Shown here piece after piece: positions 45,801-58,325 of a stretch of 64,000 nucleotides of DNA. Position numbers and translations under genes: made by a program. The stretch's first letter is position 1. Every line of letters begins with the position of its first letter. Below the pieces are notes generated by a model. The model worked only from the letters and a program-made list of their open reading frames with translations. It did not search any database and was not told the origin of the DNA. Origin of the DNA: Rhinopithecus roxellana (lineage: Eukaryota; Chordata; Mammalia; Primates; Cercopithecidae); contig NC_044554.1 in the NCBI RefSeq assembly GCF_007565055.1, positions 141,669,463 through 141,733,462 of the forward strand, given 5' to 3'.

Positions 45801-45870
45801 ACCTATGTAACAAACCTTCACATGTACCCCCGAACCTAAAATAAAAATTTTAAAAAGCCCAAAATAAAAG
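45801..45870 (+). repeat. Extremely short L1 3' tail
   Basis: 'acctatgtaacaaaccttca' and 'catgtacccccgaacctaaa' followed by an A-rich end are the last ~60 bp of a primate-age L1. The rest is 5'-truncated. Confidence 0.8.
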
Positions 45871-46229
45871 TTATCTGTAAGAAACATCTTGATTTAGTAT
45901 ACTAGTATGCTGTAAAAGTTTATAAATGGAAGACCATGATAATGAAATTGCCTTAAAAATATAAATAAAATAGTATGATCATGAAATTAAGCCCTTGTTA
46001 TTGGTGCCCAAAGAGATAATGTATTTATAAAATTTATGCCACCAGGGAAAAACTACGAAAAAAACAAAATATTCAACATGTGATTTAAAAAAAATGGAGA
46101 GAACACTATTAATACTATATTTGATGTGCTAAAAATACTTTTAATTATTTTCGAATTCAAACTTGCTTTCTCTCACTTGAAATTGTTGCATAACTCGAAA
46201 GCACTATTATAATTCAGCCCAAATGGTAT
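45871..46229. other. Unannotated AT-rich sequence
   Basis: No repeat family or gene recognised. Confidence 0.4.
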
Positions 46230-47095
46230 GGTACTTCAATGAGCTGGTGAAATTGATTCAGGACATTAAAGAGATGTCGGCAAAGTTATAAATCGCTATT
46301 CTAATCGGGAGTGAAGAGGTTAATTCAAGATTCCACTAAAAACAGACTGGCAGAAATGTTTCCAGGGACGTGCGTATTTTTTTTCTTTTCTCTCTCTCTC
46401 TCTTTTTTTTACTCAGTAGGGGTTTGGAGAAGAGGTTTGGAAGGGAAGGAGAGGGCTGGTTCCAGGCCCCTGCATTCCCCAGAGCCCCGTTAAGGAAGGG
46501 GGAGGGCTTCCTGCCCAGGCAGCCATCTGTAACATTCTATGAACAGCAGGAACCCGGGCTGCTCCAGTCCGTAAACCCGGGTGAGGATTCTGTCTGCATT
46601 CAAAGAAAAAAAACAGAGGAGTTTCCCCTTATTTCTGCGTTCTATCTTTTTTTTTTTTTTTTTTTCTTCTTTTCTACTATCTCTTGAGGGTGAGCATGGA
46701 GTTGGGGATCTCGGAAGTTGCTTACATAAGTAAACTATCATCTCAACGATATCAGAACAGTACTATTGAGAACTGGCCCAACTGGTACCAAAATGCCGGG
46801 CCTGCCATCTGGAATGTGCTGTCAGCAAGCTGGGAATGTCATCATCCCCGCTAATGTCACACTGTCACACCATGGAACGTTTTCTGGGATCAGTGGACGT
46901 GTGTCTAATGTTCCCTTAAGTTACTGCTTTCTAGGCTTGAGTCAATTAGAGCTGGCTTTTTGGAAAGTGGTGTCATTTAAAACCTATTTTATGAAAGTTA
47001 TTTTTGTGCCTATAATTTTGGGGCTCACACGTCTGTTATTTCCTCCAGTTCTTGGCTTACACAATATGCTGCCTATGGAAAGTAGTAAAGAGTGA
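46230..47095. other. Unique, locally GC-richer stretch; candidate regulatory DNA or non-coding exon
   Basis: The GC-richest non-Alu part of the window lies at 46425-46590, holding 'gaacccgggctgctccagtc' and 'gtaaacccgggtgaggattc'. The latter contains a good splice-donor match (cccggGTGAGG, GT at 46579). A second patch (46780-46910) keeps CpGs ('aatgccgggcctgcc', 'atccccgctaatg', 'aacgttttc'). Pyrimidine tracts lie at 46374-46410 and 46647-46672. The open frames here run through these tracts and have no domain. Confidence 0.3.
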
Positions 47096-48984
47096 CAATG
47101 GAAAAAATAACAAGCACTTTTTTTTAACTTCCAACATCTGGAGAAAACACATTTAAGGAAATGTTAACAAATAGGTACAGGGATTGATAACATTAAAAAA
47201 TATATATACTTCCTTATAGAGGGAAAAACAATCAGAATAGATAGAATCTTTTAGATCAGTTTTATACAAAGAATACCAAAAAATTTTACAACAAAAATGA
47301 TCTCATTCAAGAGGATTCAGTTCACATCCTTTGCTAGGGTCAACCAAATGACTAATGTCAAATCCCCAAAGCACATAGGTACAAAAATCTTTTCTTCAAA
47401 AGAAGAAAGACATAGAATTTCAATTTCCAAAAATTTTCTGTTTTCTACCTTCCAATAAAGTTTTACGGTTACATTTAACTTCCTGGCAGCAGAGTAGAGA
47501 AGTAAACACATTCTCATGTAGAATATGAAACTTAAAAATAAAAAAGAAAAATTCAAGAAGCAATTCAATGCAGAGATAAATATTAGAACGAACAATGCAG
47601 CAATAGTTTTATTGAAGAAAAAAAAAAAGCACAAATGTGAATGTACTCCGGTCTTATACACCGAAATAACTTAAAGACAAAATATGCTTCAAGGGAAAAT
47701 AAATCATAATGAATACCTACTACTGTATTACCAAAAGAGTGGTGGATACATTTCAGCCCAGTTTTTCTACTTTCATTTATTCACATTTTTATACCTTAAA
47801 GTAAATATTGGTAAATTATTCCACATGGGTCTAAGTTTTTTCCTTTTCTTATTTTTTAACCCAGTTTTACACTATCAGTATAGACTAATTTATAAAGTCA
47901 TTGCATCAAAATCTGAAGACACGAAGTACCAAATATAACTTTTTTTTCCCTAGAATTACTCAGTGTTCAGATGAGAAAAAAAATTCAAGCCAGTATTTGG
48001 AAATAAATTAAAAAATCTTGATAAAATACTTTAAGAAACACATTGAAAACTGAAAAATCAGGTTTGTAGGAAGTTTTAAAGTTTTAGAAAATAAATGGAT
48101 TGCTCCCAGGTGCATGGGGATGTGGCCAGTGCTTACGGGATTATAAGTGCTCTTGATGGAGTATGGGGGAGATACTTCCTGAGGTGACATTAATTTTCTT
48201 CTTGTATCCAGTCATCTTGGTGTCATGTTTGGGGTCAAGATTTGAGTTAACATCTCAGAAACTTCATTTCATTTTAATCTTGCAAAAGCAAAGGCAGTGC
48301 CATCAACAGGATCAAGGACTTCCATATAATACTAGAAGAGCAAATTGTTAATTTACAATGACAAATAATTATTGTAAAAAGCAAGTTGCCCTCATCCACA
48401 CAGCCAGCCTCTTCCTTACCTGTAGTCAAGTCACAAAGGAAACCAAATTATATTTCAATCAGTTTATTATTTTGCTGTGAGAACTTCTGTGCATGATGAG
48501 AATGGTCCAAATTCTATGACCCACATGATTTCTCCATGAGGGTACATATTCTTTCCTTAAACAACTTAATACATTGAAGAATGTTACAGTCCAGATAGGA
48601 GGGTCTGGGATCCATTTTGACTTTTTAAGGAAAATGTAAACATGTTAGATGATGTAGAATTCTAAAGTAAAAGTATCAGCAAACAATTTTATCCTCCATT
48701 GTTTACATTTCTTCAGGTGCTTTTTGTTTTACTTAATTTCTAAGCATTGACAGCAGAGTTTACTTACATTTATTGACTTTTTTCAACGACTATTCAAGAG
48801 AAATGGTTATTGTGACAAACTCCAAATTAATGGAAGGAAGCCTCCATTTTTCCAGCCTAAAGCAAGATATTCGTGAACTCTTAGCTATATATGTGCCAAT
48901 AAAAGGCCTTGAAATTTATTACAGGATGTCTAAACTCAGTTAACCACATTAAACTGCCAATCTGGTTAATCTACAAAACCCTAG
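47096..48984. other. Unannotated AT-rich unique sequence
   Basis: No repeat family recognised. A 114-codon minus-strand frame at 47317-47661 is rich in Phe/Leu because the DNA is A/T-rich and has no recognisable domain. Confidence 0.4.
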
Positions 48985-49125
48985 GATAAGAAAAAATACC
49001 CCTATTTTTCTGGTAAGAAAATTCAACTTACATAAGATTTTCTAGTCATTCATCTGATAAAGACAGAGAAGGTATTTGAATTAGACCTCTCTGGCTGCTC
49101 AGTATGACCACCTGACTCTTCTCTA
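48985..49125 (+). repeat. MIR SINE, diverged
   Basis: 'acccctatttttctggtaag' and 'ggtatttgaattagacctct' with 'accacctgactcttctctat' follow MIR on +. Confidence 0.6.
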
Positions 49126-49149
49126 TGTTGATTTATATTTCACTAAATA

Positions 49150-49295
49150 AAAATAATGCCTCCTAAATTAGAGATAGAGAATAGGAACTATGGCATATGA
49201 CTTACACAGTCCCAGAAACTAGCACAGTGAAATAAATATGAAACATCCAGTATTTTCTGAATGAAAGAAAGGAAAAAAAATGAATGAATGAATGG
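49150..49295 (+). repeat. L2-like tail with (TGAA)n
   Basis: 'actagcacagtgaaataaat' and 'cagtattttctgaatgaaag' ending in TGAA units fit the terminal L2 block. Confidence 0.45.
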
Positions 49296-51844
49296 TATAA
49301 ACTCAACAAAATGTTCAACTGCTGCTTTGGAAAGCTGTAGGCTGAATATAAAATAAACTGACTTGTATTTCATTAAGCTGTTTCTTTTAAATTTATACTA
49401 ATCATTTAAAATATATATACTTGTACTATTTAAATTCATACAACTTTGGAATTTTCTTTTTATTTAGCTCTTTTTTCTTAGAATTGTCAAATGGCAGGGA
49501 AAACAGTTTCATATCTACACAATTAGAAATATATATAATCAGAGAAAAATATATTGGTCCACACATATAAGTTCCTTTTTGGACCCTATTCAGCATTGCT
49601 CCCTCTCCCAATATTTGGTTTGTTACTTTAATATAATGTATAAACATCCAATTGTTCTTTTTATTATGAAGGAGAACATAATGATCTGTGGATGCTGGCT
49701 AATTAAGTGAATTTAACATCTTTCAAGTTGAAATAACCTCTTTGATCCCAGAGATTCCTGAAAAGCCCATTCTTAGACATCATAGGAAATACTGCTGGAA
49801 AGTCTTAAGAAAATCAAGAGTTATAAGAAAATTCAGGATTTAAAAAAAACACTATCACCAGTACCACCATAGTATGAATCACTTGTTAGCAACAAAGTAT
49901 AATTTATGAAGACCTAGACATAAAGAGACAGCAACAGCTAATTAGAATTGTTTCCTGTTCCACACTCTATGGATTCTATGAATTGATTTGTCAATTCTAG
50001 CTTCTGATCAAAGATGTATCTGTGGGCCGTATGTTTATTTAGTCAGCAATTAATTAAAATGTGTATTTTTAAAAAAGCTATTTAGCAAATATTATTGATC
50101 ACACACTCTAGACTAGCCCTGAGTAGGAAAAATACAATAAATATGGTTGACATGGACATATTAAAATGTGTGTTTCTATAAAGAAACAACTCTTAAATAG
50201 AAATAATTACTGTACATTATACATTTTTGTTTTAAAAGTGTATATAACTCAAATTTCCAACATTGAATTAGAATGGCTAAAATATAGCCCTATAATTGAT
50301 AGGAAAAGTTTTAAACATCATATCTTTCTATTAGAGTTTGCAAAGAGTGGTGGTCAAATTCGTACGTTTATGGTTAAGAAGCTCTTTCACGATTTTTGTT
50401 TCTGTCCTGTTTAATAAGGTCAAGAATGATGTACTGTATACTATATTATTTCTCTTATGCCTAATTTTATCTTTTGTGGCCAATTATGAACACTCAAATA
50501 TTTAAGAATTCAACTAAAAGAGCCATTAAGGAAGTAGAGATATGCAGAAAGGACTCTCAATATTGATTCAAGTCAACAAATATGCTTTTGGCCACAGAAC
50601 ACATTGTTACATGCTATTAAAAGAGTTAGGTAAAAGAAGGCCATGTGGTGTGCTCCCTTCTTTTATTCAGGAGGGTGTCAATGCCAGCAGCCTTCTTTAG
50701 GTGATTTGAAACCACTTGGCTTCCAAAGGGAAACCTGAGGTGAATGAACTGAAGTAGTTAAATTTCGCACACAAATCAGGTAGCCAGGAACTCCAAGACA
50801 CAGACAAGTAATCATTATGGTATCTGGAGGAACCCTTTTCAATACAGAAGTTCAACAGGTAACAGCAGAAGATAACTTTTGATACCAAGGAAGCATAAAG
50901 CAGAGAAGGCCGAGAACCTAAGTACCAGGATTCACCCACTTTGAGATTCACAGCATGGGCTTCTGGTCACGAGTTTGGTAAAAGGTAGCAGCAAGTGGTT
51001 TGTGGAGGGGGGACAAAAAAGAGGGCAATTAGTTATTAATAAAAGCAGTCATTAAAAGCTTTCAAAAAGTAGAGATGCCCAGTTTTCATTTTGTAGTGCT
51101 CGGTTTTGGAAAGATCTTTGCAGAAAAACAAATTCTATATTCGTGAGGAACATGAAGATGGAAGGGAGATACAGTTGGGTATGGTGATTTCCCCTGCTGC
51201 CAATCCAGATCCATCTTAACATCCCAGCAGTGGTTTTATCCTGGCCAGACAGGGGATCAAGAAGTAGTAGTGTAGAGGCAAGTAGAGAGCAAATGACAAC
51301 TTACCCCCACAATAATCACATTCTAATGTTTTTTCTAAGTCTAAAGCAGAGGAGTTGAAATTGGAAGACTATAATCTATTGTGGTAGTGGTAGATTTCTC
51401 TAAAATATGGCACTCATATTTTATCTGTTTTAATTCATGATCAACTTAATATTTGAGATGTTTGGACTACTGCAAAATAAGTTAGACTATACATATATTT
51501 CACAATTTGTATAACTGGTTTCACATGCAATTTGTGTTTCATACATTATAACATGTGAACAAATAGTTTCTTCCCCCATGCAGGCGTATTGGATTATAAC
51601 TTTGTTACCTGGAAGGTGGCAGATGTCTTGGTTTATGGTGGTGGTAATTTTATCATTACAATTACAGAGTAACATGGAAGAGAGACATTGTGAGTACTCT
51701 GAGAAGGTAATTTTCACATTTGCCTAGTGAAAGCCAAGGGGACTACAAAATTTGTGACAAATGAAAATAGTAATATTGAATGCAGTAACTTTTGAAGATG
51801 TGAATTCAACCATGACCACTCTGTGCTCTTTCCCACTGTTTCTT
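49296..51844. other. Unannotated, mostly unique sequence
   Basis: No clear repeat, except a weak block at 50080-50165 ('gcaaatattattgatcacac') resembling the start of the old repeat seen at 60500. 50640-51000 is of mixed composition. No gene recognised. Confidence 0.35.
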
Positions 51845-52005
51845 TATATACTTACATGGTTATCTCATTTGGTCCTCATATGCATTCTGTATTTACCCCA
51901 TTTCAGATAAAGCTGAGGCAATATGACCAAGTAGAAGTAGGGGAAATAAGGCTGGGGTGGGGGCTCTAAACCTCAGAGTCTGTTCAAGGCTTACCAAGCA
52001 CGCTC
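51845..52005 (+). repeat. MIR SINE, diverged
   Basis: 'ttatctcatttggtcctcat', 'accccatttcagataaagct' and 'ctctaaacctcagagtctgt' follow MIR on +. Confidence 0.55.
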
Positions 52006-52628
52006 TCAATAAACACACTCACCAACAGAGACTGAGGATGACTTCCTGAATGTCGTTGTTTTCCTGAAAGACCTTTCAGCAGGAATCGCACTAAAAAATA
52101 AATTGGGACATAGTAATTTGATGCTCCTGTATTGCTGTCTACTCATTGTCTCTCTTTTAAATAAGAACACATTGAACATCCATTTCTCAACAGCATCAAT
52201 GAATACAACTATCTAATTTAAGCTTCATTCAGGAAATAGCAGGTTCTAATATGGGCTCCAGAGGCGTAAATACATGTGTATACATACCAGCATGAATGTA
52301 CATAAGTGCCTTTGCTCTGCCCGGTCACAGCAATTACTACAAAAGCTTCAGTAACTTCATTTTGGCAACAGAATGATAGATCTGCAAACCAAATGTTATC
52401 CTTAAGTGTGTTTTTCTCTTAGATCATTAGGTTTCTTTTTTTTTTCTGTGCTTAACAGATGTGTGGAAATTAAATGGGTCTGGAATCATTAATATTTTAT
52501 GAATATGAAAATCACTGTCCTTTGAGTAAAACCATTATCCAGTTAATTGATCTAAATAAAATATTACCCTGCATTAAAAAGAACTTCTGTGCTCTAACTC
52601 CATTTTTTATCTTCTTTGCTTCCGGAAA
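52006..52628. other. Unannotated unique sequence
   Basis: No feature recognised. A T-run at 52435-52444. The 91-codon frame at 52474-52749 crosses the AAC microsatellite and has no domain. Confidence 0.4.
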
Positions 52629-52653
52629 CATAAACAACAACAACAACAACAAA
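52629..52653. repeat. (AAC)n microsatellite
   Basis: Seven AAC units in otherwise unique DNA. Confidence 0.92.
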
Positions 52654-52825
52654 AACTACCAGGCTGTGGGATGGAATAAATTCCTTACTTTTGCAGTCTT
52701 CCTCACTTGCCTGTTAAACTCAACTCATGTCCTTTTTAAAGAGCAGTGAGTGTCATGCAAGTCAGCCGGCCCCAACACTGTAAATAACGCTAAAGCATGT
52801 GCTATGTCATCACACAGGAATCATT

Positions 52826-52980
52826 GCAAGGAATAACAGGAAGGGACTTCAAAGATTATCTGGTTTAATTCACCCACTTATAGATGAGGAAACCAGGGTC
52901 TAGAGAGGGAAGTCCCCTGAACAAGGTCACGTGTATAATTAGTGGGAGACCATGTGTGGCTGTATTAATACGATTCTACC
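52826..52980 (+). repeat. MIR/MIR3-like SINE
   Basis: 'gaagggacttcaaagattat', 'acttatagatgaggaaacca' and 'agagagggaagtcccctgaa' follow the order of a MIR-related family on +. Confidence 0.7.
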
Positions 52981-53059
52981 TTCACTGTTCTCCAAACAGC
53001 TGGTGGCCCTACAACAGGAAAAAAAAAAAAAGTATAATACTGTTTCTGTATGAACAGTG

Positions 53060-53240
53060 AATGAATAAACATTCATTTATTCAATCAGTTTAGTCAGCCA
53101 ACATTTAACAAACATGTATTGAGCCTTCCCGTAGGCAAGGCAGTGTGCTAAAAGTTGGGGACCCAGAGTTGGACATATTAGGTGGAATCCCAGTAGGAAA
53201 GAGTTGCTCTCTGCTTCCACAGGCAACAATCAGAATGAGC
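53060..53240 (+). repeat. Old mammal-wide repeat, start block
   Basis: 'atttaacaaacatgtattga' and 'gccttcccgtaggcaaggca' fit 'caaatatttattgagcacct ... gtgccaggcactg'. Same family as 60500 or a MIR. Confidence 0.4.
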
Positions 53241-53366
53241 TGGTCCTTAACAAGCAAAGGCCATTGAAGACTCTTCATGACCTGTGGGCATGGCACCAAG
53301 ATAATGTCTCCTGCTACATGGAGTGAAAAAAAATCAAAGGGTCCTATGTTGATATTTTCAAAATCA

Positions 53367-53670
53367 GGCCGGGCACGGTGGCTCACGCCTGTAATCCCAG
53401 CACTTTGGGAGGCCAAGGCGGGTGGGTCACAAGGTCAGGAGATCAAGACTACCCTGGCTAACACGGTGAAACCCCGTCTCTACTAAAAATACAAAAAAAA
53501 AATTAGCCAGGCGTGGTGGCGGGCGCCTGTAGTCCCAGCTACTCGGGAGGCTGAGGCAGTAGAACGACGTGAACCCGGGAGGTGGAACTTGCAGTGAGCT
53601 GAGATCGCACCACTGCACTCCAGCCTGGGTGACAGTGCAAGACTCCTTCTCAAAAAGAAAAAAAAAAAAA
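53367..53670 (+). repeat. AluY, full length, with target duplication
   Basis: From 'ggccgggcacggtggctcac' to an A tail. 'ttcaaaatca' is repeated at 53357-53366 and 53671-53680. 'gatcaagactaccctggcta' and 'gagatcgcaccactgcactc' are AluY-type; it lacks the 'gatccggcc' variant of the Alu at 34736. Confidence 0.95.
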
Positions 53671-53842
53671 TTCAAAATCAGTCACAGGTGTCACTGACTG
53701 TTAGTACCACAATCGTGAAAGGCAGCATGTAAGTAGCAAGAACGGAGCTTATACTAGGACATTGATTCGCACCCTTCACTGATTTTTGAATTGCAGTTTT
53801 CCTTATACTTCCTACTCTCTAAAAACATTACTTAAAAAAAAG

Positions 53843-54158
53843 TATTTATTTATTCATTTATTTGTTATTTATTATTATTATTATTTGAGATGGAGTCTCG
53901 CTCTGTCACCCAGGCTGGAGTGCAGTGGCAGTGATCTCAGCTCACTGCAACCTCCGTCCCTCTAGGTTTAAGCATTTCTCTGCCTCAGCCTCCGGAGTAG
54001 CTGGGATTATCCACCACACCTGGCTAATTTTTTGTATTTTTAGTAGAGATGGGATTCACCATCTTGGCCAGGCTGGTCTTGAACTCCAGACCTCGTGATC
54101 TACCTGCCTCGGCCCCCCAAAGTGCTGGGATTACAGGCGTGAGCCACCATGCCTGGTC
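53843..54158 (-). repeat. AluS, antisense, with small deletions
   Basis: A TTTA/TTA-rich tail (53843-53884), then 'ttgagatggagtctcgctct' to 'gtgagccaccatgcctggtc'. Part of the right monomer is missing around 'ctgggattatccaccaca'. Confidence 0.93.
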
Positions 54159-54556
54159 AAAAATGTCTTCTTTAGGTTCAGGAATAAGGGTTAGGAGATT
54201 AGAGGACTTTTCCATCAGGTAGATACTCTCAAGGTGTTAAAAAACAAAACTACATTGCAGTTATTTAAGAATATCAGGTTGGATAAATGTCAGTGTTCCT
54301 TTTAGAGAACAATTATATTTCAGTAAATGCTTCACAACATATTTTTATGGAAAGTATATATGTATCATTGAAGTATTTTTAAATAGAAACATATCCTAGG
54401 AGTGAATATTTAGAATCAGAAATAAGCACCTAGGATATCCTTGTATATACAGGTCACAAGAGACCACTGAAAAATAGTAAACCCTCAGAGACTTTTGACA
54501 AATCTCACAGGAAGGATCCCAAATCCTAATCCTAAAGTTAAAAACTGATAGAAAAT
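54159..54556. other. Unannotated sequence
   Basis: Spacer between two Alus. No feature recognised. Confidence 0.4.
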
Positions 54557-54862
54557 TGGTCGGGTGCGGTGGCTCACGGCTGTAATCCCAGCATTTTGGG
54601 AGGCTGAGGCGGGCAGATCCCTTGAGGTCAGTAGTTTGAGACCAGCCTGGCAAACATGGTGAAACTCCATCACTACCCCAAAAATACAAAAAATAGCTAG
54701 ATATGGTATGGGCGCCTGTAATCCCAGCTACTTGGGAGGCTGAGACAGGAGACTCTCTTGAACCTGGGAAGTGGAGGTTGGAGTGAGCTGAGATCCTGCC
54801 GCTCCAGCCTGGGAGACAGAGGGAGACCATGTCTCAAAACAAAAAAGAAAAGAAAGAGAAAA
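54557..54862 (+). repeat. AluS, full length
   Basis: From 'tggtcgggtgcggtggctca' to 'ccatgtctcaaaacaaaaaa' with an A/G tail. The end of the right monomer is shortened ('gatcctgccgctccagcctg'). Confidence 0.93.
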
Positions 54863-57084
54863 TATGGTTAATTTCAAATAGGAAATTGTATTACTCATGA
54901 TACAACTAGTTCACTAACAAATAGAGAGACTATAATTTCTAATTCAAAAGTGCATTGATTAAGAGCCTTGACCCTGGGAAAGACAGATCCGGTTTGAAAT
55001 ACTGGCTCTGTCAAAATAGTTTCAGTAAGATTCCATAACACTGATGACTATTAAAGTAGCAGAGCATTATATTTTATTTTCTTATGTCCAAAAATATTTG
55101 AAAGTGAACATTTTTTATTTGGTATTCCAAGCTACGTTTCAGAAATGTGTACAGATCATATCACATATCTTTTTTAGTCCAGTAAGATGCATATTTCACC
55201 AAACACTGCAAACCCCTTTCTGGTTTCCTCACACTGAGATCTTCCACAGCCGGTTGTTATCTCTTATGGACATTTAACCACAACCAGATTAAAAACTGAA
55301 GTTAAAGAAGTGACTGAAAACCAAAAAGGATTTACTTAATTGCCTATTTTATGTAAAAGCAGGCCTTAGGCCCTAAAGAGGAAAGTGAGTCTGTTTCTTA
55401 ACAGTGAATTACTGGGAGGATAGTTTCAGTGACCACTCCACTGCCAGAAGAGTCAGCAAATTGGCAGCTTGTTCTCTCCTTCTCTCTTCTTGGTATTTCA
55501 CCAAGATAAGGTGGTATGAGATCAATTTCCCCCACTTTCTCCCTCCCTAGGCTTTCCATCTTTCTCTAGAAATCAAGAACAGTTCCTTTCCTTTTTTCAA
55601 TGCCAGTCCCCCACCCCGCTTAGAAATCAATGGAATCTGCCTTGGTTTAGGAAAGTTCCAAAATACTTCCTAGGCAGAATCATGGAAATTAAAGATGTGG
55701 AAGACCTCATTGGATCATCTAGTTCATCTATTTCCTATTAAAGAGTTTTCCAGATGGAAGATTTTTGTATATTGGATGTCTCCTCTCATTTCTGCAGGGC
55801 CTGAAGTCAGATTTTGAGCATCCAAGTCTAACGTAGAGAGGTGAATAAGGCCTGTATTCAATAATTTCATAGACAGAAAAGTGCCTTATCCCAAAGGTGT
55901 TATCATATTACAACAGCTTTTGGATGGAAATAGGCGACACCTCATCAGAACAGTTATGTGAGAGTGCTGGATGGTTCTCCAAGCACCATGGGCTTGACAT
56001 TTCTTTTGCAGAGAACAGCGTTTTGTTGCTGTGTCCTGAGCACAATGGAGCCCATTGGGAGCTCAGCTTTTTCTTTCCTTTTTTTTTTTCTTTTTCAAAA
56101 AATTGCTCTAGGTTTCTACATATAGGAACTGCTGTTTTGGTGACTTTTCCAGAAGGCTCTTGGAAGTGGGAGTGCTGTCCAACAATACATAGATAGAATT
56201 GCAGGAGGCCATCGGCCAGTAACAGACACTTGTTTTACTAGCAATTTATTTATGAATCTCCCCATTCATATATTTTCATCAGCATCATGCAATGCTTCCA
56301 AAAAATGACACCAGTTTCTTCCTTAGTGTTATGTTCAAGAGCCATCTTAAGTAAGCACCATTGTGCTTACCTGGTTATGGTTATATTGTAGTCAAGAACA
56401 ACCTTCAGTTTATCACAATATAGAAACATACTTTAAAATCAGGTGAGGTGGAATCCTGGCTGGTTTGTTGTATTAACTCTATAAATTTGTATAGATTATT
56501 TACCCTGAGTCTCGATGTACACATTTGTGCTGTGATATTTTTACAAGGCAAAACTAATGTTAAAATATCTGACCCATGCTCAATGCAAAATGAATAATAG
56601 TTTCTTTCTTCCCCTTTCAAAAATGACAATTAATTTGAGAGCCTTGGAAGAATCCTAAACATCAGAAATAAATGTTGTTTTTCTCCCCAGTGTCACTTTA
56701 CAAAAAAGCCCAAATTAATTCTACACTTTTCTGGCAATAATGGTTTGCTTTTGAATGCATAGCTCCTTGGTATTTCTTTTTTAAAAGAGAAAGAGGAGAT
56801 GAAAAGAAAACCTTACATCTAGTATAGAGTTGATAAGAGCAACTCAAAGAATTTTAGATACTGAGCTTATTAGATCCTTCAGTACTCCATTTACCCTTCC
56901 CCTAATAAATTAAAATTATGTCCTTTAAAAAATTATCTAATGACATAAGAATCATCAGACTGTTCACATTCAGGGGTCAAAATTATTAAGTCTCTTATTT
57001 ACCAGTAGCAGGAAACAACTTGAACTAACAAGCATAAAGGGCAAAATATAGGAATGGTTTTGAGAGCCTTTGCTTAGAGTCCTC
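54863..57084. other. Unannotated, mostly unique; weak MIR-related block at 55683-55760
   Basis: 'ggaaattaaagatgtggaag' and 'attggatcatctagttcatc' match the MIR3-like block also at 41600 and 52826. The unique patch 55890-56200 is of mixed composition and contains a T-run (56079-56095). No gene recognised. Confidence 0.35.
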
Positions 57085-57400
57085 TTCCCTCAGATACGTC
57101 TCAGTTTTTCTTGTTTTTCCTTAAAATCGTTATTCAAGTGTAACTTTCTGAGGTCTTACATGACCTCTTTTAATACAATTATAATCCCCTATAGATTCTC
57201 AACTCCTTTTACTTAACATATTGCATATTGACTTATTTATATTGTTTATTTTCCATCTACTCTCACTAAATATAAGATCCATGAAGGCAGAGATTTTATA
57301 CAATTTTAAGATTTATATATAGACCAATTGCTTTGGCCTCAGCAACTAAAACAAATGGCATACAATGAGCATTCAAATATTTGTTGAATAAAGGACTGAA
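57085..57400 (+). repeat. L2 LINE 3' end
   Basis: 'gaggtcttacatgacctctt', 'ataagatccatgaaggcaga' and 'ttcaaatatttgttgaataa' are L2 words in order on +. Confidence 0.75.
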
Positions 57401-58074
57401 ACTGAATTTTATAAAATCTGAGAAAAAATAAGTTGTGACTTCAGAAAGAATCAGGGTCATGTCATTTCAAAAGAAGACTATTTAGATTTTTCCCCTGGAG
57501 ACCTACCATTAACATGGAAGACCATTTTTATGGATGGAATGTGTCTAAAGTCCCATTCGATGTTCATTCTCTGTTAGCATGCCCAAACAGTTAGCTTGGA
57601 GGAAGATACAACTAACTTGCCTGTCATCATCATTAAATAGCACCTCAAACATTTCTGTACTTAGATTCTGGAGCAGTGACTGAAACGCCTACTTACCATG
57701 TTCATATAAAGATGTGAGGCAGTCTAGGTGTAATCCAGTGGGAGAAGTGTACCCTGGTAGTGTACCCTGGTGAGAAGGTGTTGAAGTAGAAAAAAGAAAA
57801 TTTCCTCTTTGAAAGAGCGCAGCTCCTATTCCGTTTTGGCTGAGTGTTCTATTGGGTCAAAGTACATACACGTTGTTCAGAGCTTCTTATTTTAAAAAGA
57901 AGCTGCATATATGGATCTTTTTATAAAACTTCTCAATTTCAAAATTATATCAACCACTTAAAATATTGAATTAAAATATACTGCAAAGGTCATACAAAGT
58001 GTATCTAGCAGACTGGTGTGACTGACAGACCACGTATTTATAATTTCTGGTCTAGCTTCCAATTCTAATTATCT
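57401..58074. other. Unannotated sequence with a 13-bp tandem duplication
   Basis: 'gtgtaccctggta' and 'gtgtaccctggtg' are adjacent at 57747-57772. No repeat family or gene recognised. Confidence 0.45.
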
Positions 58075-58325
58075 GAGTATATCTGAGCCTCCTGTCCACT
58101 CAGCGGCGGCATTAGATTCTCGCAGGAGCACAAACAATTGTGAACTGCACGTGTGAGGGATCTAGGTTGTGTACTCCTTAAGAGAATCTAATTAATGCCT
58201 GATGATCTGAGTCTGAGGTGGAACCATTTCATGCTGAAACCATTGTCCCCGGTCACCATCTGTGAAAAAATTGTTTTCCTTGAAATTAGTCTCTGGTGCC
58301 AAAAAGGCTGGGGACTGCTGTTCTA
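58075..58325 (+). mobile_element. hAT-Charlie non-autonomous element, MER1 type, 5' part missing
   Basis: 'cagcggcggcattagattct', 'gtgagggatctaggttgtgt', 'gcctgatgatctgagtctga' and the end 'aaaaaggctggggactgctg' match the right part of a CpG-rich hAT MITE that I believe is MER1. Only the 3' terminal inverted repeat is present. Confidence 0.85.

Noticed and set aside
47935..47960. Splice-acceptor-like 'ttttttttccctag'
   Set aside because: Such tracts are common in T-rich DNA, and I see no paired donor or coding exon.
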